A DNA stretch of 64,000 nt from Solirubrobacterales bacterium 67-14 (lineage in GTDB: Bacteria > Actinomycetota > Thermoleophilia > Solirubrobacterales > 70-9), in assembly GCA_001897355.1 (NCBI GenBank), contig MKST01000002.1:138516-202515 (forward strand). Reading direction: 5' to 3'. Numbering within the stretch: position 1 is the first letter of the stretch; the number at the start of each line of letters is the position of its first letter. The notes beneath the pieces are model-generated. The model searched no databases and had not been told where the DNA came from. It saw nothing but the letters and a program-made list of their open reading frames with translations. A program made the translations under genes and the position numbers. Below, piece by piece: positions 28,621-37,000 of this stretch.

Positions 28621-29192
28621 GCTCGCCCAGTTGGTATCCGACCCAGATCAAGGTCTTGATTCAGCCGGTCGGCAACGGCAGAACTCAGCAAGCCTTTTTC
28701 ACGGCCCCGCCGCACGGCTTGCTCGATCAGATCGAGACCGAGATGGTCGGCAGCGCATTCACGAATCGCCCGTTCCAGGGAGACGATTGGAATCCCCTCG
28801 ATCGCGGTCACCTCGGCCTCATCCAGATCCTCACGATGGATCACATAAGCCTTCGGCACTTGCCGTTGCGGTCTATGCTCCCGCGGCACCGTGACATGAA
28901 TCTTCGCGGGGTTTACGTCACTCACATCCCAGAGATCTAGCGCCGTGGCATGGCTCAAGACGCCGCGTACTCCCGCCGGCCATAGTGCCGCCTCCATATA
29001 CCCGGCAAACGGACCGGGCGGAAGGAAAGGGATTCGGTAGACCCCCTGGCTAACTCTTTCGAGCCGACCGCGCCGCGCCATCTGCGCGACGGTGTTGTCC
29101 GCATACCCGACAGCACGAGCATCTGCCAGGGTGAAAAATCCATGCTGATCAGCAGCAAGCTCAGCCAGCTCTGCGAAGCGATCGGTCGGCAT
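28617..29192 (-). CDS. abiEi: AbiEi-type antitoxin / winged-HTH regulator
   Basis: ADQHGFFTLADARAVGYADNTVAQMARRGRLERVSQGVYRIPFLPP...LSHATALDLWDVSD; ATGA overlap with abiEii. Confidence 0.85.
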   Translation of the reverse strand: MPTDRFAELAELAADQHGFFTLADARAVGYADNTVAQMARRGRLERVSQGVYRIPFLPPGPFAGYMEAALWPAGVRGVLSHATALDLWDVSDVNPAKIHVTVPREHRPQRQVPKAYVIHREDLDEAEVTAIEGIPIVSLERAIRECAADHLGLDLIEQAVRRGREKGLLSSAVADRLNQDLDLGRIPTGRA

Positions 29193-29226
29193 GCGCTCAG
29201 AATAGCGCATTTTGTCCCTTTTCAAG

Positions 29227-29239
29227 CACACATTGTGTG
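29227..29239. promoter_or_regulatory. Palindromic operator candidate upstream of abiEi
   Basis: CACACA-T-TGTGTG immediately upstream of a -35-like CTTGAA and TATTCT-N6-ATG. Confidence 0.5.
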
Positions 29240-29295
29240 AGTGGTCGAAGTCGCCACCGGTCACGAAACCGAGGATCCGCCGCTACGATGGACCG

Positions 29296-29484
29296 ATGGT
29301 GGCCAGGAAACAACCAAGCGACGCCAATCCGTTCCCGCCCCACCTTGACGTAGTGCCGCTCGATGAGGAGCCCCTGAGCCCCGAGGACGAAGCGATGATT
29401 CAAGAAGGCCGGGACGACATCAAGGCGGGCCGGACCGTGAGCCTGGAAGAGGCCGAGGCGTGGCTCCGCGAATCCCCAAAGTGA
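29296..29484 (+). CDS. Small antitoxin-like protein (62 aa)
   Basis: EDEAMIQEGRDDIKAGRTVSLEEAEAWLRESPK resembles the tail of RelB/ParD-type antitoxins; TACGAT-N6-ATG. Confidence 0.5.
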   Translation: MVARKQPSDANPFPPHLDVVPLDEEPLSPEDEAMIQEGRDDIKAGRTVSLEEAEAWLRESPK

Positions 29485-29613
29485 ACGGCGGCTCCGGGTC
29501 GGGACTGGCGGGTCATCTTCGATCGAGATCCTGAAGCCCATCTCATGACGATCTTCACGATCTCCCACGCGGCCGAGCCTACGAACGGTAGCCACGCCAT
29601 GCCACCAATCTGA
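29485..29613 (+). pseudogene. Possible RelE/ParE-like toxin remnant lacking its N-terminus
   Basis: In-frame RDWRVIFDRDPEAHLMTIFTISHAAEPTNG with no start or N-terminal half, immediately after the antitoxin-like gene. Confidence 0.35.
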
Positions 29614-29750
29614 TGGCATGGCGCGCCGCTTCACGGGAGGGGATTTGTCCCTTTCCAGACCGACTTTTCCCCAGCACCATCCCCTTCCCACACAGTATCA
29701 CCAGAACGTATGTTCGATCTAGCGATCCAAGTGGTGCTGTTTTGACCCAA

Positions 29751-29785
29751 TTGCCTTACCAGCACCATTTGTGTATAGTGGTGCC
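29751..29785 (+). promoter_or_regulatory. Leaderless promoter of the HTH/GIY-YIG operon
   Basis: TTGCCT (29751-29756)-N17-TATAGT (29774-29779)-N6-ATG (29786). Confidence 0.7.
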
Positions 29786-30424
29786 ATGAAAAGCAATCCC
29801 GAGAAATCAGCACCAGTTGCCGACGCGGTTCGCGAAGCGAGAGAGCGCGAAGGTCTCACAGTCCGCGAGCTATCCCGTCGAGCCGGCATTTCCCACACAC
29901 AGATCAGTCGACTCGAATCCGGCGAGGTGAGCAAACCCTCGCGAGAGATACTGGTCGCTCTGGGCCGAGGCCTCGATCGGAACCCGATCCCCCTGTTGAT
30001 CCTCGCCGGCTACTACGACGAAGAAGAGGCCGTTGAAGCCTTGAAACCAATGTTCAGGGAGGACGCCGAGTTGCCCGAGGCGTGGCCCGACGGGGGCGTT
30101 TGGACCGTCGACGAAGCCAACGAGTTTCTATTCGATCCAGATCTCGGCCATGACATCGAAGAACTGAAAGGGCTCGCCGCAGACGTTTTTTCGGTACCCG
30201 AAACCGACGAGACCCTTTGGGATCCTTCGTATCTACTCGCAGCTGCCCGCGGAGACGACGCTTGGCACCTCCAACGCTTCATGGCCACCTGGCGCTACCT
30301 AGATTCTGAACTCCGGGCACGGTGGCTTGACTACGGTCTCAAACTACGCAAGATCGCTGACCTCGACTACCGGGTTGACGCTGACCTCGACCGCCGGGAC
30401 AAGGCGGGGGAGCAGGATGCTTGA
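29786..30424 (+). CDS. XRE-family HTH regulator with ~140-aa uncharacterised C-terminal extension
   Basis: REREGLTVRELSRRAGISHTQISRLESGEVSKPSREILVALGRGL. Confidence 0.85.
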   Translation: MKSNPEKSAPVADAVREAREREGLTVRELSRRAGISHTQISRLESGEVSKPSREILVALGRGLDRNPIPLLILAGYYDEEEAVEALKPMFREDAELPEAWPDGGVWTVDEANEFLFDPDLGHDIEELKGLAADVFSVPETDETLWDPSYLLAAARGDDAWHLQRFMATWRYLDSELRARWLDYGLKLRKIADLDYRVDADLDRRDKAGEQDA

Positions 30425-30896
30425 GCCACGCGAAATGGGATTCGAAGGGTACGTCCCCCTTCGGGCGCTTCCACGCGGATGCCAGGAGGTGCCCCCCGAG
30501 GGTGGCGTTTATTGCGTCCTCGCAGAGAACCCCAAACCCGAGTTTGCCGACACGAGTACCGGTGGATGGTTCAAGGGGCGCAATCCCTCCGTTGACCTGA
30601 ATCAACTCGAAGCTAAGTGGGTCAATGACACGTCGACCCTCTACATCGGGAAGGCCAAGTCCCTGCGGAAACGGATCGACCAGTTCGCCAGGTTCGGCCG
30701 GGGCGAGCCGATCGGCCACTGGGGCGGTCGCTACTTGTGGCAACTGACCAACCCAGACGTTCTCCAAATCGCCTGGAAGATCGATCCGAACCCAGCACAG
30801 GCAGAGATCGACCTCATTTCAGGCTTCATCGACGTCTACGGCACTCTCCCATTCGCAAATCTGAACCGGCCCCGCAGAGCTGGGAGACCAGCGTGA
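30417..30896 (+). CDS. GIY-YIG superfamily nuclease-like protein
   Basis: GVYCVL ... LYIGKAKSLRKRIDQF ... AEIDLISGFIDVYGTLPFANLN retains GIY, YIG, R, E and N positions; overlaps the XRE stop (ATGCTTGA). Confidence 0.7.
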   Translation: MLEPREMGFEGYVPLRALPRGCQEVPPEGGVYCVLAENPKPEFADTSTGGWFKGRNPSVDLNQLEAKWVNDTSTLYIGKAKSLRKRIDQFARFGRGEPIGHWGGRYLWQLTNPDVLQIAWKIDPNPAQAEIDLISGFIDVYGTLPFANLNRPRRAGRPA

Positions 30897-31249
30897 CCCC
30901 GCAGATAGAGCTGCCGATCCAGTTCAAGGCCCATGCGGTCGAGCGGTACCGGGACCATCTGCGCCCAGCGCTTTCCGTGAAGGACGCCGAAGTTGACCTT
31001 CAAAGGATTGCTGCCCATGCTCGGGTTTGGTGGCAAGCGCCTCAATGGCTCGGCGGGTCCAGTCGCCAGGACGTCACGATGTTCCTAACCGTCGCCGATG
31101 CCGCATTCCCCTTGGCACCATCCGAGGATGGGACATGCCTCATAGCGTTGACGTGCCGGGTTCGCGGTTCGTTGAGCGCGAGCGTCAGGGAAAGTCGAAA
31201 TCGAAAACGCCGTGCCTGCCAGGACGATCGCAGATCGGTAAACCATTGA
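30893..31249 (+). CDS. Small hypothetical protein (HAVERYRDHLRP motif)
   Basis: GTGA overlap with the GIY-YIG gene; FKAHAVERYRDHLRPALSVKDAEVDLQRI. Confidence 0.65.
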   Translation: MTPQIELPIQFKAHAVERYRDHLRPALSVKDAEVDLQRIAAHARVWWQAPQWLGGSSRQDVTMFLTVADAAFPLAPSEDGTCLIALTCRVRGSLSASVRESRNRKRRACQDDRRSVNH

Positions 31250-31521
31250 CTACCTGGGGATGGATTGCCACCGCTGTTGTCGTGCTAGTAGTCGGTGGTT
31301 GGTTCAGCAGACTGCTCAGCCCTTACCCGGAGGACGACAAGTACCCGAAAGCCGGAACAATTGGTGAGAAGGCAACTCACATCGCGCTTCAACCCCTTGT
31401 TTCTGGCATCGGCTTAATGGGGTTTCTGCTGGTGGTTGCTGGTACCGCCATCCGGTTGATGGTCTGGGCCATCGGCCTTGCTTTTGCCTGGTACTTCATC
31501 TCGGAGATCTTTGGCCTCTAG
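31246..31521 (+). CDS. Small hypothetical membrane protein (2-3 TM)
   Basis: TTGA overlap with the upstream gene; WGWIATAVVVLVVGGWF and LMGFLLVVAGTAIRLMVWAIGLAFAWYFI segments; start codon uncertain. Confidence 0.55.
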   Translation: MTTWGWIATAVVVLVVGGWFSRLLSPYPEDDKYPKAGTIGEKATHIALQPLVSGIGLMGFLLVVAGTAIRLMVWAIGLAFAWYFISEIFGL

Positions 31522-31712
31522 CGTGAAGGCGTTGGCGTCCCGGGCCTCTTCGGGATAGCCGCTTGACCTTTCGCTCAGTTCATGGGATCTACCGTTGGTC
31601 GATCCCTCCGACCCGCCGCGGTACATTCAGCGGTACATCGAAAGCGCCGTGCCGCTGAGTGCGCGACCCGCGAAAGGCGCGTTCTCAGCAGCAGAGGCGA
31701 GAATCAGACTGA

Positions 31713-31757
31713 ATGGGCGGTACTGGGCTCGAACCAGTGACCCCCTGCGTGTAAAGC
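31713..31757. repeat. attR: 45-bp direct repeat within tRNA-Val
   Basis: Identical to 26144-26188. Confidence 0.95.
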
Positions 31758-31786
31758 AGGTGCTCTTCCAACTGAGCTAACCGCCC
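31714..31786 (-). tRNA. tRNA-Val(TAC), integration target
   Basis: RC GGGCGGTTAGCTCAGTTGGAAGAGCACCTGCTTTACACGCAGGGGGTCACTGGTTCGAGCCCAGTACCGCCCA. Confidence 0.95.
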
Positions 31787-31882
31787 GGGTGGTTGAGGAC
31801 GCGAGGGCAACCTCAAACCGGAGATCGGGATTATGCCCGCTCCGGCTGGATCGCCGCAGGCCGGCGGACGAACCTACCTCAG

Positions 31883-33088
31883 TCAGCCAGGCTCAGAGCA
31901 GGTGAGCTGGTCCGCGGTGATCGGGACGACCCCCGTGGGTGGCGTCGGAGCCTTGACCTTCGGAGGCTTCTTGCCGCTCTTCACGTAAGCGTTGAAGAAG
32001 CGGGCGACCGCAGTGCGCTGGGCGAGGACCGAGGCAGTCGGGTCGAGGTTGCCGATGATGATCGGGTAGAGCGAGGCGAAGGGCCAGTCCGGCTTGCGCT
32101 CGGCAATCTGCGGAGCCAGTACCTGGAAGTCGCTGAACGAGAGATGCTTCGCCCCGGCCAGTTGCCAGCCGAGCTTCGGCTTGGCGGCGTGGCCGAAGTA
32201 GCGGCATGACTTGTCCAACGGCAGGACCGAACCGAGCCCGTCCTGGGAGGTGAAGAGCAGGTACGGCTTCCGGCTCTTCGCACTCAGCGGCCAATCCCCG
32301 AACAGCGAGCCATCGAGGTCGGCCGACGCCCGGAATCGCTTGTCGACCAAGGCGACGCGGCTCGCGGTGGCGCCACCCAGAGAGTGCCCGAAGATGCCGA
32401 TCCGCTTCGGGTCGATCCGCTTCTTCAGCCAGGATTTCTTCTTCCGGTCCTGCTTCAACAGCCAGGTGGTCACGAAGCGGACATCCCGGGTCCGCATGTT
32501 GACCAGCTTGACCAGCTCCGGCTCCTCGATCGCCTTCGAGGCGAGCGGGCTGCCGTAGGCACCATCGACCACCTCGCCGTCGGGGAACTCGACCGCGAAG
32601 GCGTCACCGGTGTGGTCGATCGAGGCGACCATGAACCCGCGGCTGGCCAGGTCGTTGACCAGCGAGGTGTAGACCGCGCGATCAGCGGTGTAGGCATGGG
32701 AGAAGACGACCAGCGGCAGCGCCTTCCGGGTCACCGGCCCGCCGAGACAGGCCCGGGTGTCGATGTCGACCGGCCCGTCGAGGTTCAGATAAGAGAGGAG
32801 CCGTTCGGCGGTGCCGTCCGGAAGGTACGGCGCCTTGCGGCAGGCACCGGCGCCGCGCTTCCTGGGATAGGTGACCTGGACCATCAGCCGTCGCTTGCCG
32901 GCCTGGTCGAACCCGGCCGGACGGGACCGGTCGGTCAGTTGGAACGATCGGGTGCCGATCTTCGCCTTGCCGGTCAGTTTGGGGATCTCCAGTTTCAGGG
33001 TCTCCTCAGCGTGTGCGGCGTTCGCAAACGCCCCCGCGGCCAACAGCGCCCCGGTCAGTAGCCCAGCCAACGTTCTCCTCGTTCCCAT
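31883..33088 (-). CDS. Secreted alpha/beta hydrolase (PAF-acetylhydrolase/chlorophyllase-like)
   Basis: PLVVFSHAYTADRAVYTSLVNDLASRGFMVASIDHTGDAF...IGIFGHSLGGATASRVAL. Confidence 0.8.
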   Translation of the reverse strand: MGTRRTLAGLLTGALLAAGAFANAAHAEETLKLEIPKLTGKAKIGTRSFQLTDRSRPAGFDQAGKRRLMVQVTYPRKRGAGACRKAPYLPDGTAERLLSYLNLDGPVDIDTRACLGGPVTRKALPLVVFSHAYTADRAVYTSLVNDLASRGFMVASIDHTGDAFAVEFPDGEVVDGAYGSPLASKAIEEPELVKLVNMRTRDVRFVTTWLLKQDRKKKSWLKKRIDPKRIGIFGHSLGGATASRVALVDKRFRASADLDGSLFGDWPLSAKSRKPYLLFTSQDGLGSVLPLDKSCRYFGHAAKPKLGWQLAGAKHLSFSDFQVLAPQIAERKPDWPFASLYPIIIGNLDPTASVLAQRTAVARFFNAYVKSGKKPPKVKAPTPPTGVVPITADQLTCSEPG

Positions 33089-33139
33089 GGTGACCAAGGT
33101 AACAGGCACCTTCGCCCCCAGTTTCGGTGACGCGGGCGC

Positions 33140-33964
33140 TCAGGCGGCTGGGACCGGCACGTCGGCGGCACTCATCTGGTCGGCAGGCCGGGCCAAGGAT
33201 CCATACCGCCGGCGGACGACCACGATCCAGACGATCCCCCCGACCACCATCGCCACGCTTTCCAGCTGGGCCTGGGTCAGGCCGAGGAAGACATCGACGT
33301 TACGCCGCAGGAACTCGACCAGGAAACGCTCCACGCCCGCATAGATCAGGTAGATCGCGAAGAGGATGCCGAGCCGGAAACGGTTCCTGAGCCGCCAGAG
33401 GATGAAAGCGCCGAGGCCCATGGTCAGGGTTTCGTAGACCGGGGTCGGGTGGACCGTCACGCCGGGCGGGGTCGGCACCGTGCCGTCCGGATAACCCATC
33501 GCCCAGGGACCGTGCCAGGGCTTGCCGTAGTCGCCGTCTCCGGAAAGCTGGCAGCCGATCCGGCCGACCGCGTAACCGGCAGCCAGGGCCGGGGCCGCCG
33601 CGTCGAGCAGCCAGAGGTTGAGGAACTTCCGCCACCAGGCCCAGAGGATCACCCCCAAGGCACCGCCGAGCGCACCGCCGTACCAGGTCAGGCCGGAGCC
33701 GGAGAAGATGTTGCCAAAGAGGTCGTCCTTGACGTCGGCATAGTTGTCGACGATGAAGTAGAGCCGGGCTCCGATCAGGCCGCCGATCAGTGCGGCGAAG
33801 ACCATTTCGTAGGCCCAGTCGGGCGGCTTGCCGATCTCCTCGAGCCGCATGTGCACGATCCAGCCGGAAACGATGAACGCGGCGGCGAACATCAGACCGA
33901 AGGTCTGCAGGGTTATCGGGCCAACCGAGATCTCCGGAATCACATCCGCAAGGCTACCTGTCAC
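33140..33964 (-). CDS. lgt: Prolipoprotein diacylglyceryl transferase
   Basis: GLIGARLYFIVDNY...SGLTWYGGALGG...AGYAVGRIGCQLSGDGDYG...HPTPVYETL. Confidence 0.93.
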   Translation of the reverse strand: MTGSLADVIPEISVGPITLQTFGLMFAAAFIVSGWIVHMRLEEIGKPPDWAYEMVFAALIGGLIGARLYFIVDNYADVKDDLFGNIFSGSGLTWYGGALGGALGVILWAWWRKFLNLWLLDAAAPALAAGYAVGRIGCQLSGDGDYGKPWHGPWAMGYPDGTVPTPPGVTVHPTPVYETLTMGLGAFILWRLRNRFRLGILFAIYLIYAGVERFLVEFLRRNVDVFLGLTQAQLESVAMVVGGIVWIVVVRRRYGSLARPADQMSAADVPVPAA

Positions 33965-33990
33965 TCGCGCTGGGAATCATGCCCCGGCAC

Positions 33991-34020
33991 GAGGAAGCCC
34001 GGCCTGGGCCGGGCTTCCTC
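33991..34020. terminator. Perfect 14-bp stem-loop downstream of the penicillin-acylase-like gene
   Basis: GAGGAAGCCCGGCC-TG-GGCCGGGCTTCCTC. Confidence 0.65.
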
Positions 34021-34046
34021 GTGGTCAGCGGTGGTTTTGAGTGCCT

Positions 34047-37000
34047 CTACCGGGGCACCTTGATGCCGGTACGCGCGGTTCTGATCCCGGAGTTGGTCGA
34101 CGTGACCGTGAACTTCACCTTTCCGGAGCCACCCGCCCTGCGCTTCGCCTTGAGTTTGATCGTGGCGGTCTTCGCCGCACCGGCGGCGATCGAGCCGAGC
34201 GACTTGCAGCCCGTCGGCCGGACGTTCCGGATCTTGCCTGACAGGCCGGCACAGACCCGGACACCCTTGGCCGCTGTCCCTCCCGTGTTTCGAACCGTCA
34301 CCTTGACCTTCGTGGCCTTGCCCCGCCTGACCTTGATCGCCTTGGGAGCGACCCGGGCAACCCGGAGGGAGGGTTGCCCGGCGGGCCGCTCGCTGAATAC
34401 GGCCGTGACTTCGCGGTCACCACCAATCGTGACCTGACAGGTGGCCGTGCCGCTGCAGCCGCCGCCGGACCAGCCCGTGAAGCCGGATCCTGGATCCGGG
34501 TTCGCGGTCAAGGTCACTACGGTGCCGTCGTCGAGGGCATTCGAGCAGCTGCTTCCGCAGTCGATCCCGCCCACGTCGCTGGTCACCTTCCCGGCACCGA
34601 TCTTGTGCACGGTCAGGTTGTGCTTGTCGGGCGGGATCGCATCGAAGGTCGCCGTGACGGTGGTGGCGCCTTCGATCGTCGTCTCGCAGTCGGCGGTGCC
34701 GGAGCAGCCGCCGCCGGCCCAGCCGGTGAAGGTCGAGCCGGCCTCCGGGTCGGCGCTGAGCACGACGGTCTGACCGGATTCGAAATCGGCCTCGCAGGTA
34801 GCGCCGCAATCGATCCTGGCCGGGTCGCTGCTCACGGTGCCGTCGCCAGTCCCGTCCTTCTGCACCGTAAGTGCGAACTCATTCGACAGGTCGCTCAACG
34901 GGACCGCCGGCGAGAGCTTGTCCTCGTCGACGTCACCCGGAGTCCATGGCAGCGAGATCCACTGGTCATCCGAGAAGGACTGTGTCTGGTCCTCGTAGAA
35001 GGGCGACGTGGTGTCTTCGGACTGCGAGTAGGTGAGCAGCCCCCTGGCCTGCGGCCCGTCCTGGGAGAGCTTGGTGAACATGACGATGCTGGAGCCGCTG
35101 GAGACCTGGGACTTGGGCGAACTGCCGCTGTCGTAATTCGATGAGATCAGCGCGTAGCAGTTGCCCCCCTCGTTGCATCCCGGGATCGGGATCTGTGTGC
35201 TGCGGCTCGCATACTGCACATCGCCGAAACTCGCGTCGAGCGGGATTCCCCGGTTGGTGAGGTCGGTCACCGCGGTCGCCAAGGCGGTCCGGCTGCCGGA
35301 CAGGCTCGTGTTGAGAGTGTTCGGCGTGTAGACAGGGTTGGCCGCCGTCCAGGGGTTCACCCAGAACGAGGCATTCGTAGTGGGGGCGCTCGCCCACCAC
35401 CGGTTGAACAGCCAGCCGCCTTCGTCGTCGATCGAGGCGGTCGCGTTGTAATCGTCGAGGATCGAGCAGGCGGCGCTGACGTCTACGCCGTTGATGATGC
35501 CGCCCGAATTGTCGATCGCGTCATGACAGATCGCCCGGAGCCCCGGCAACGTCCGCTCGGCCGGCATCGAGCGATACGCGGTCCAAGAATCCTGCAGCGA
35601 ATCCAGCGAAAAGCCTTGGGCCGCGCCGAGGCCGTCGGTCGGGTTGCCGCCGTTGAAGGCCCCCATCCGCTGGTTGACCATGTCGATCCCGGTCTGCATG
35701 CGCATGCCCGGGTTCTGGATCTCACCTCCCATCGCCCGTGAGTATCCGACCAGCGGGGCGCTCGGATTCGCCAGCCAATGCGAGTTGTTCGAGTTGCCGA
35801 CGAAGTCGTGGCGCACCAGCTTCGGCTGGCTCGTGGCCGGCAGCAGACCAGGCACGACCGCACCCGGGCTCTGGCCGAGCTTGCAGGCTCCCACCGAGCC
35901 GTCGAAGGGGCCGCTGACGGCCTTGGTCGGGCTCAGGTTGCAGGATCCATCGAGATACGAGTTGGGCAGGTCGGGAGTCACGGCGTACTCGATGTAGAAC
36001 GCAGTGCCTCGGTCGTCGGCGCCGATCGTGTTGACCCACGGCACTCCCTGGATCCTCCGTTCGGAATCGATCAGCTCGTGTGCGTTGTCAGCCTGGCCCA
36101 TCTCCAGCCACTGATCGACCATGCGCACATTGCTCGCGTTCGCATCGAGGAACGCGGTCGCGGTACTGGTCGTCCAGGCGGGGCTCGAGAGGATCGGGCC
36201 GTACTGGCTGGAATAGAGACGGCGCGTGCGGTCGACCAGCACGCCGCCTTCCAGGGACTTCACCGTCACATCGGTCGTCGACATCGGCACCGATTGGCCG
36301 TCGACCATGTAGCGAGTCGGATCGGCCGGGTCCAGTTGCAGGCGCCAGCTGGTGGTAGTGGCGTTGGTCGACACGGTGTGGGTCCAGCCCACGTGCTGGT
36401 TGTGGCCGATGTGGATGATCGCCGGTGCTCCCCAGAGGCTGGCCCCGATCACGTGATACTGGCCGGGCACGTCGATGTGGGATTCCCAGAATCGCTCGCT
36501 GCCGACCCACGGAAAGTGGGGGTTGGCGATGACGAGCCCGGAACCGTCGGCGCTGTCGTCCTCGCCGATCGCGAGGCCGTTGGAACCCAGTTCGGGGCCG
36601 GGGACGTCCGGTTCGCCGGCCGGCGTCACGCCCGCACCGCCGCCTCCACCGCCGACCGGGGGCTGTGCCGTCGCGATCTGCGACACCCTGGCGTTGGTGC
36701 CCTGAAGCATCGTCGCCTGGTACAAGCGCCGCCAGACGTCGGTCGCCGTGATCGGCCTCACCCAGGAAGCATCCGCGCAGCGCGGGTCGGTGATGCCTTC
36801 GGCACCGCCGATGTCGGAGAGGTACTTGTTATAGCCGGCCGCGAACCCTTCGGCCATCCGCTTGGCGGTCTCCGAGGGCCCTTGCGGATATGGCTCCGCC
36901 AGCATGTCCTCGAGCGTGTGGTCGTCGATCAACGACTGCCAGAAGAAGTCCTGGTTCAGGTTGCTGTTGCCGCTGCCGGGGCCGAGGTTTCTGGAGCGCT

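Larger units (their letters stand above)
26144..31757. mobile_element. tRNA-Val-integrated genomic island (~5.6 kb)
   Basis: Perfect 45-bp repeats at both ends, one inside an intact tRNA-Val; tyrosine integrase just inside attL; accessory TA/defence-like cargo. Confidence 0.92.

Noticed and set aside
29644-29654. Second copy of TTTGTCCCTTT (also 29211-29221) as a possible AbiEi site
   Set aside because: An 11-mer match without palindromic context; could be chance, not counted as an operator.
33991-34020. Perfect 14-bp stem-loop as possible regulatory RNA
   Set aside because: Position directly after a stop codon and simple geometry are adequately explained as an ordinary terminator.
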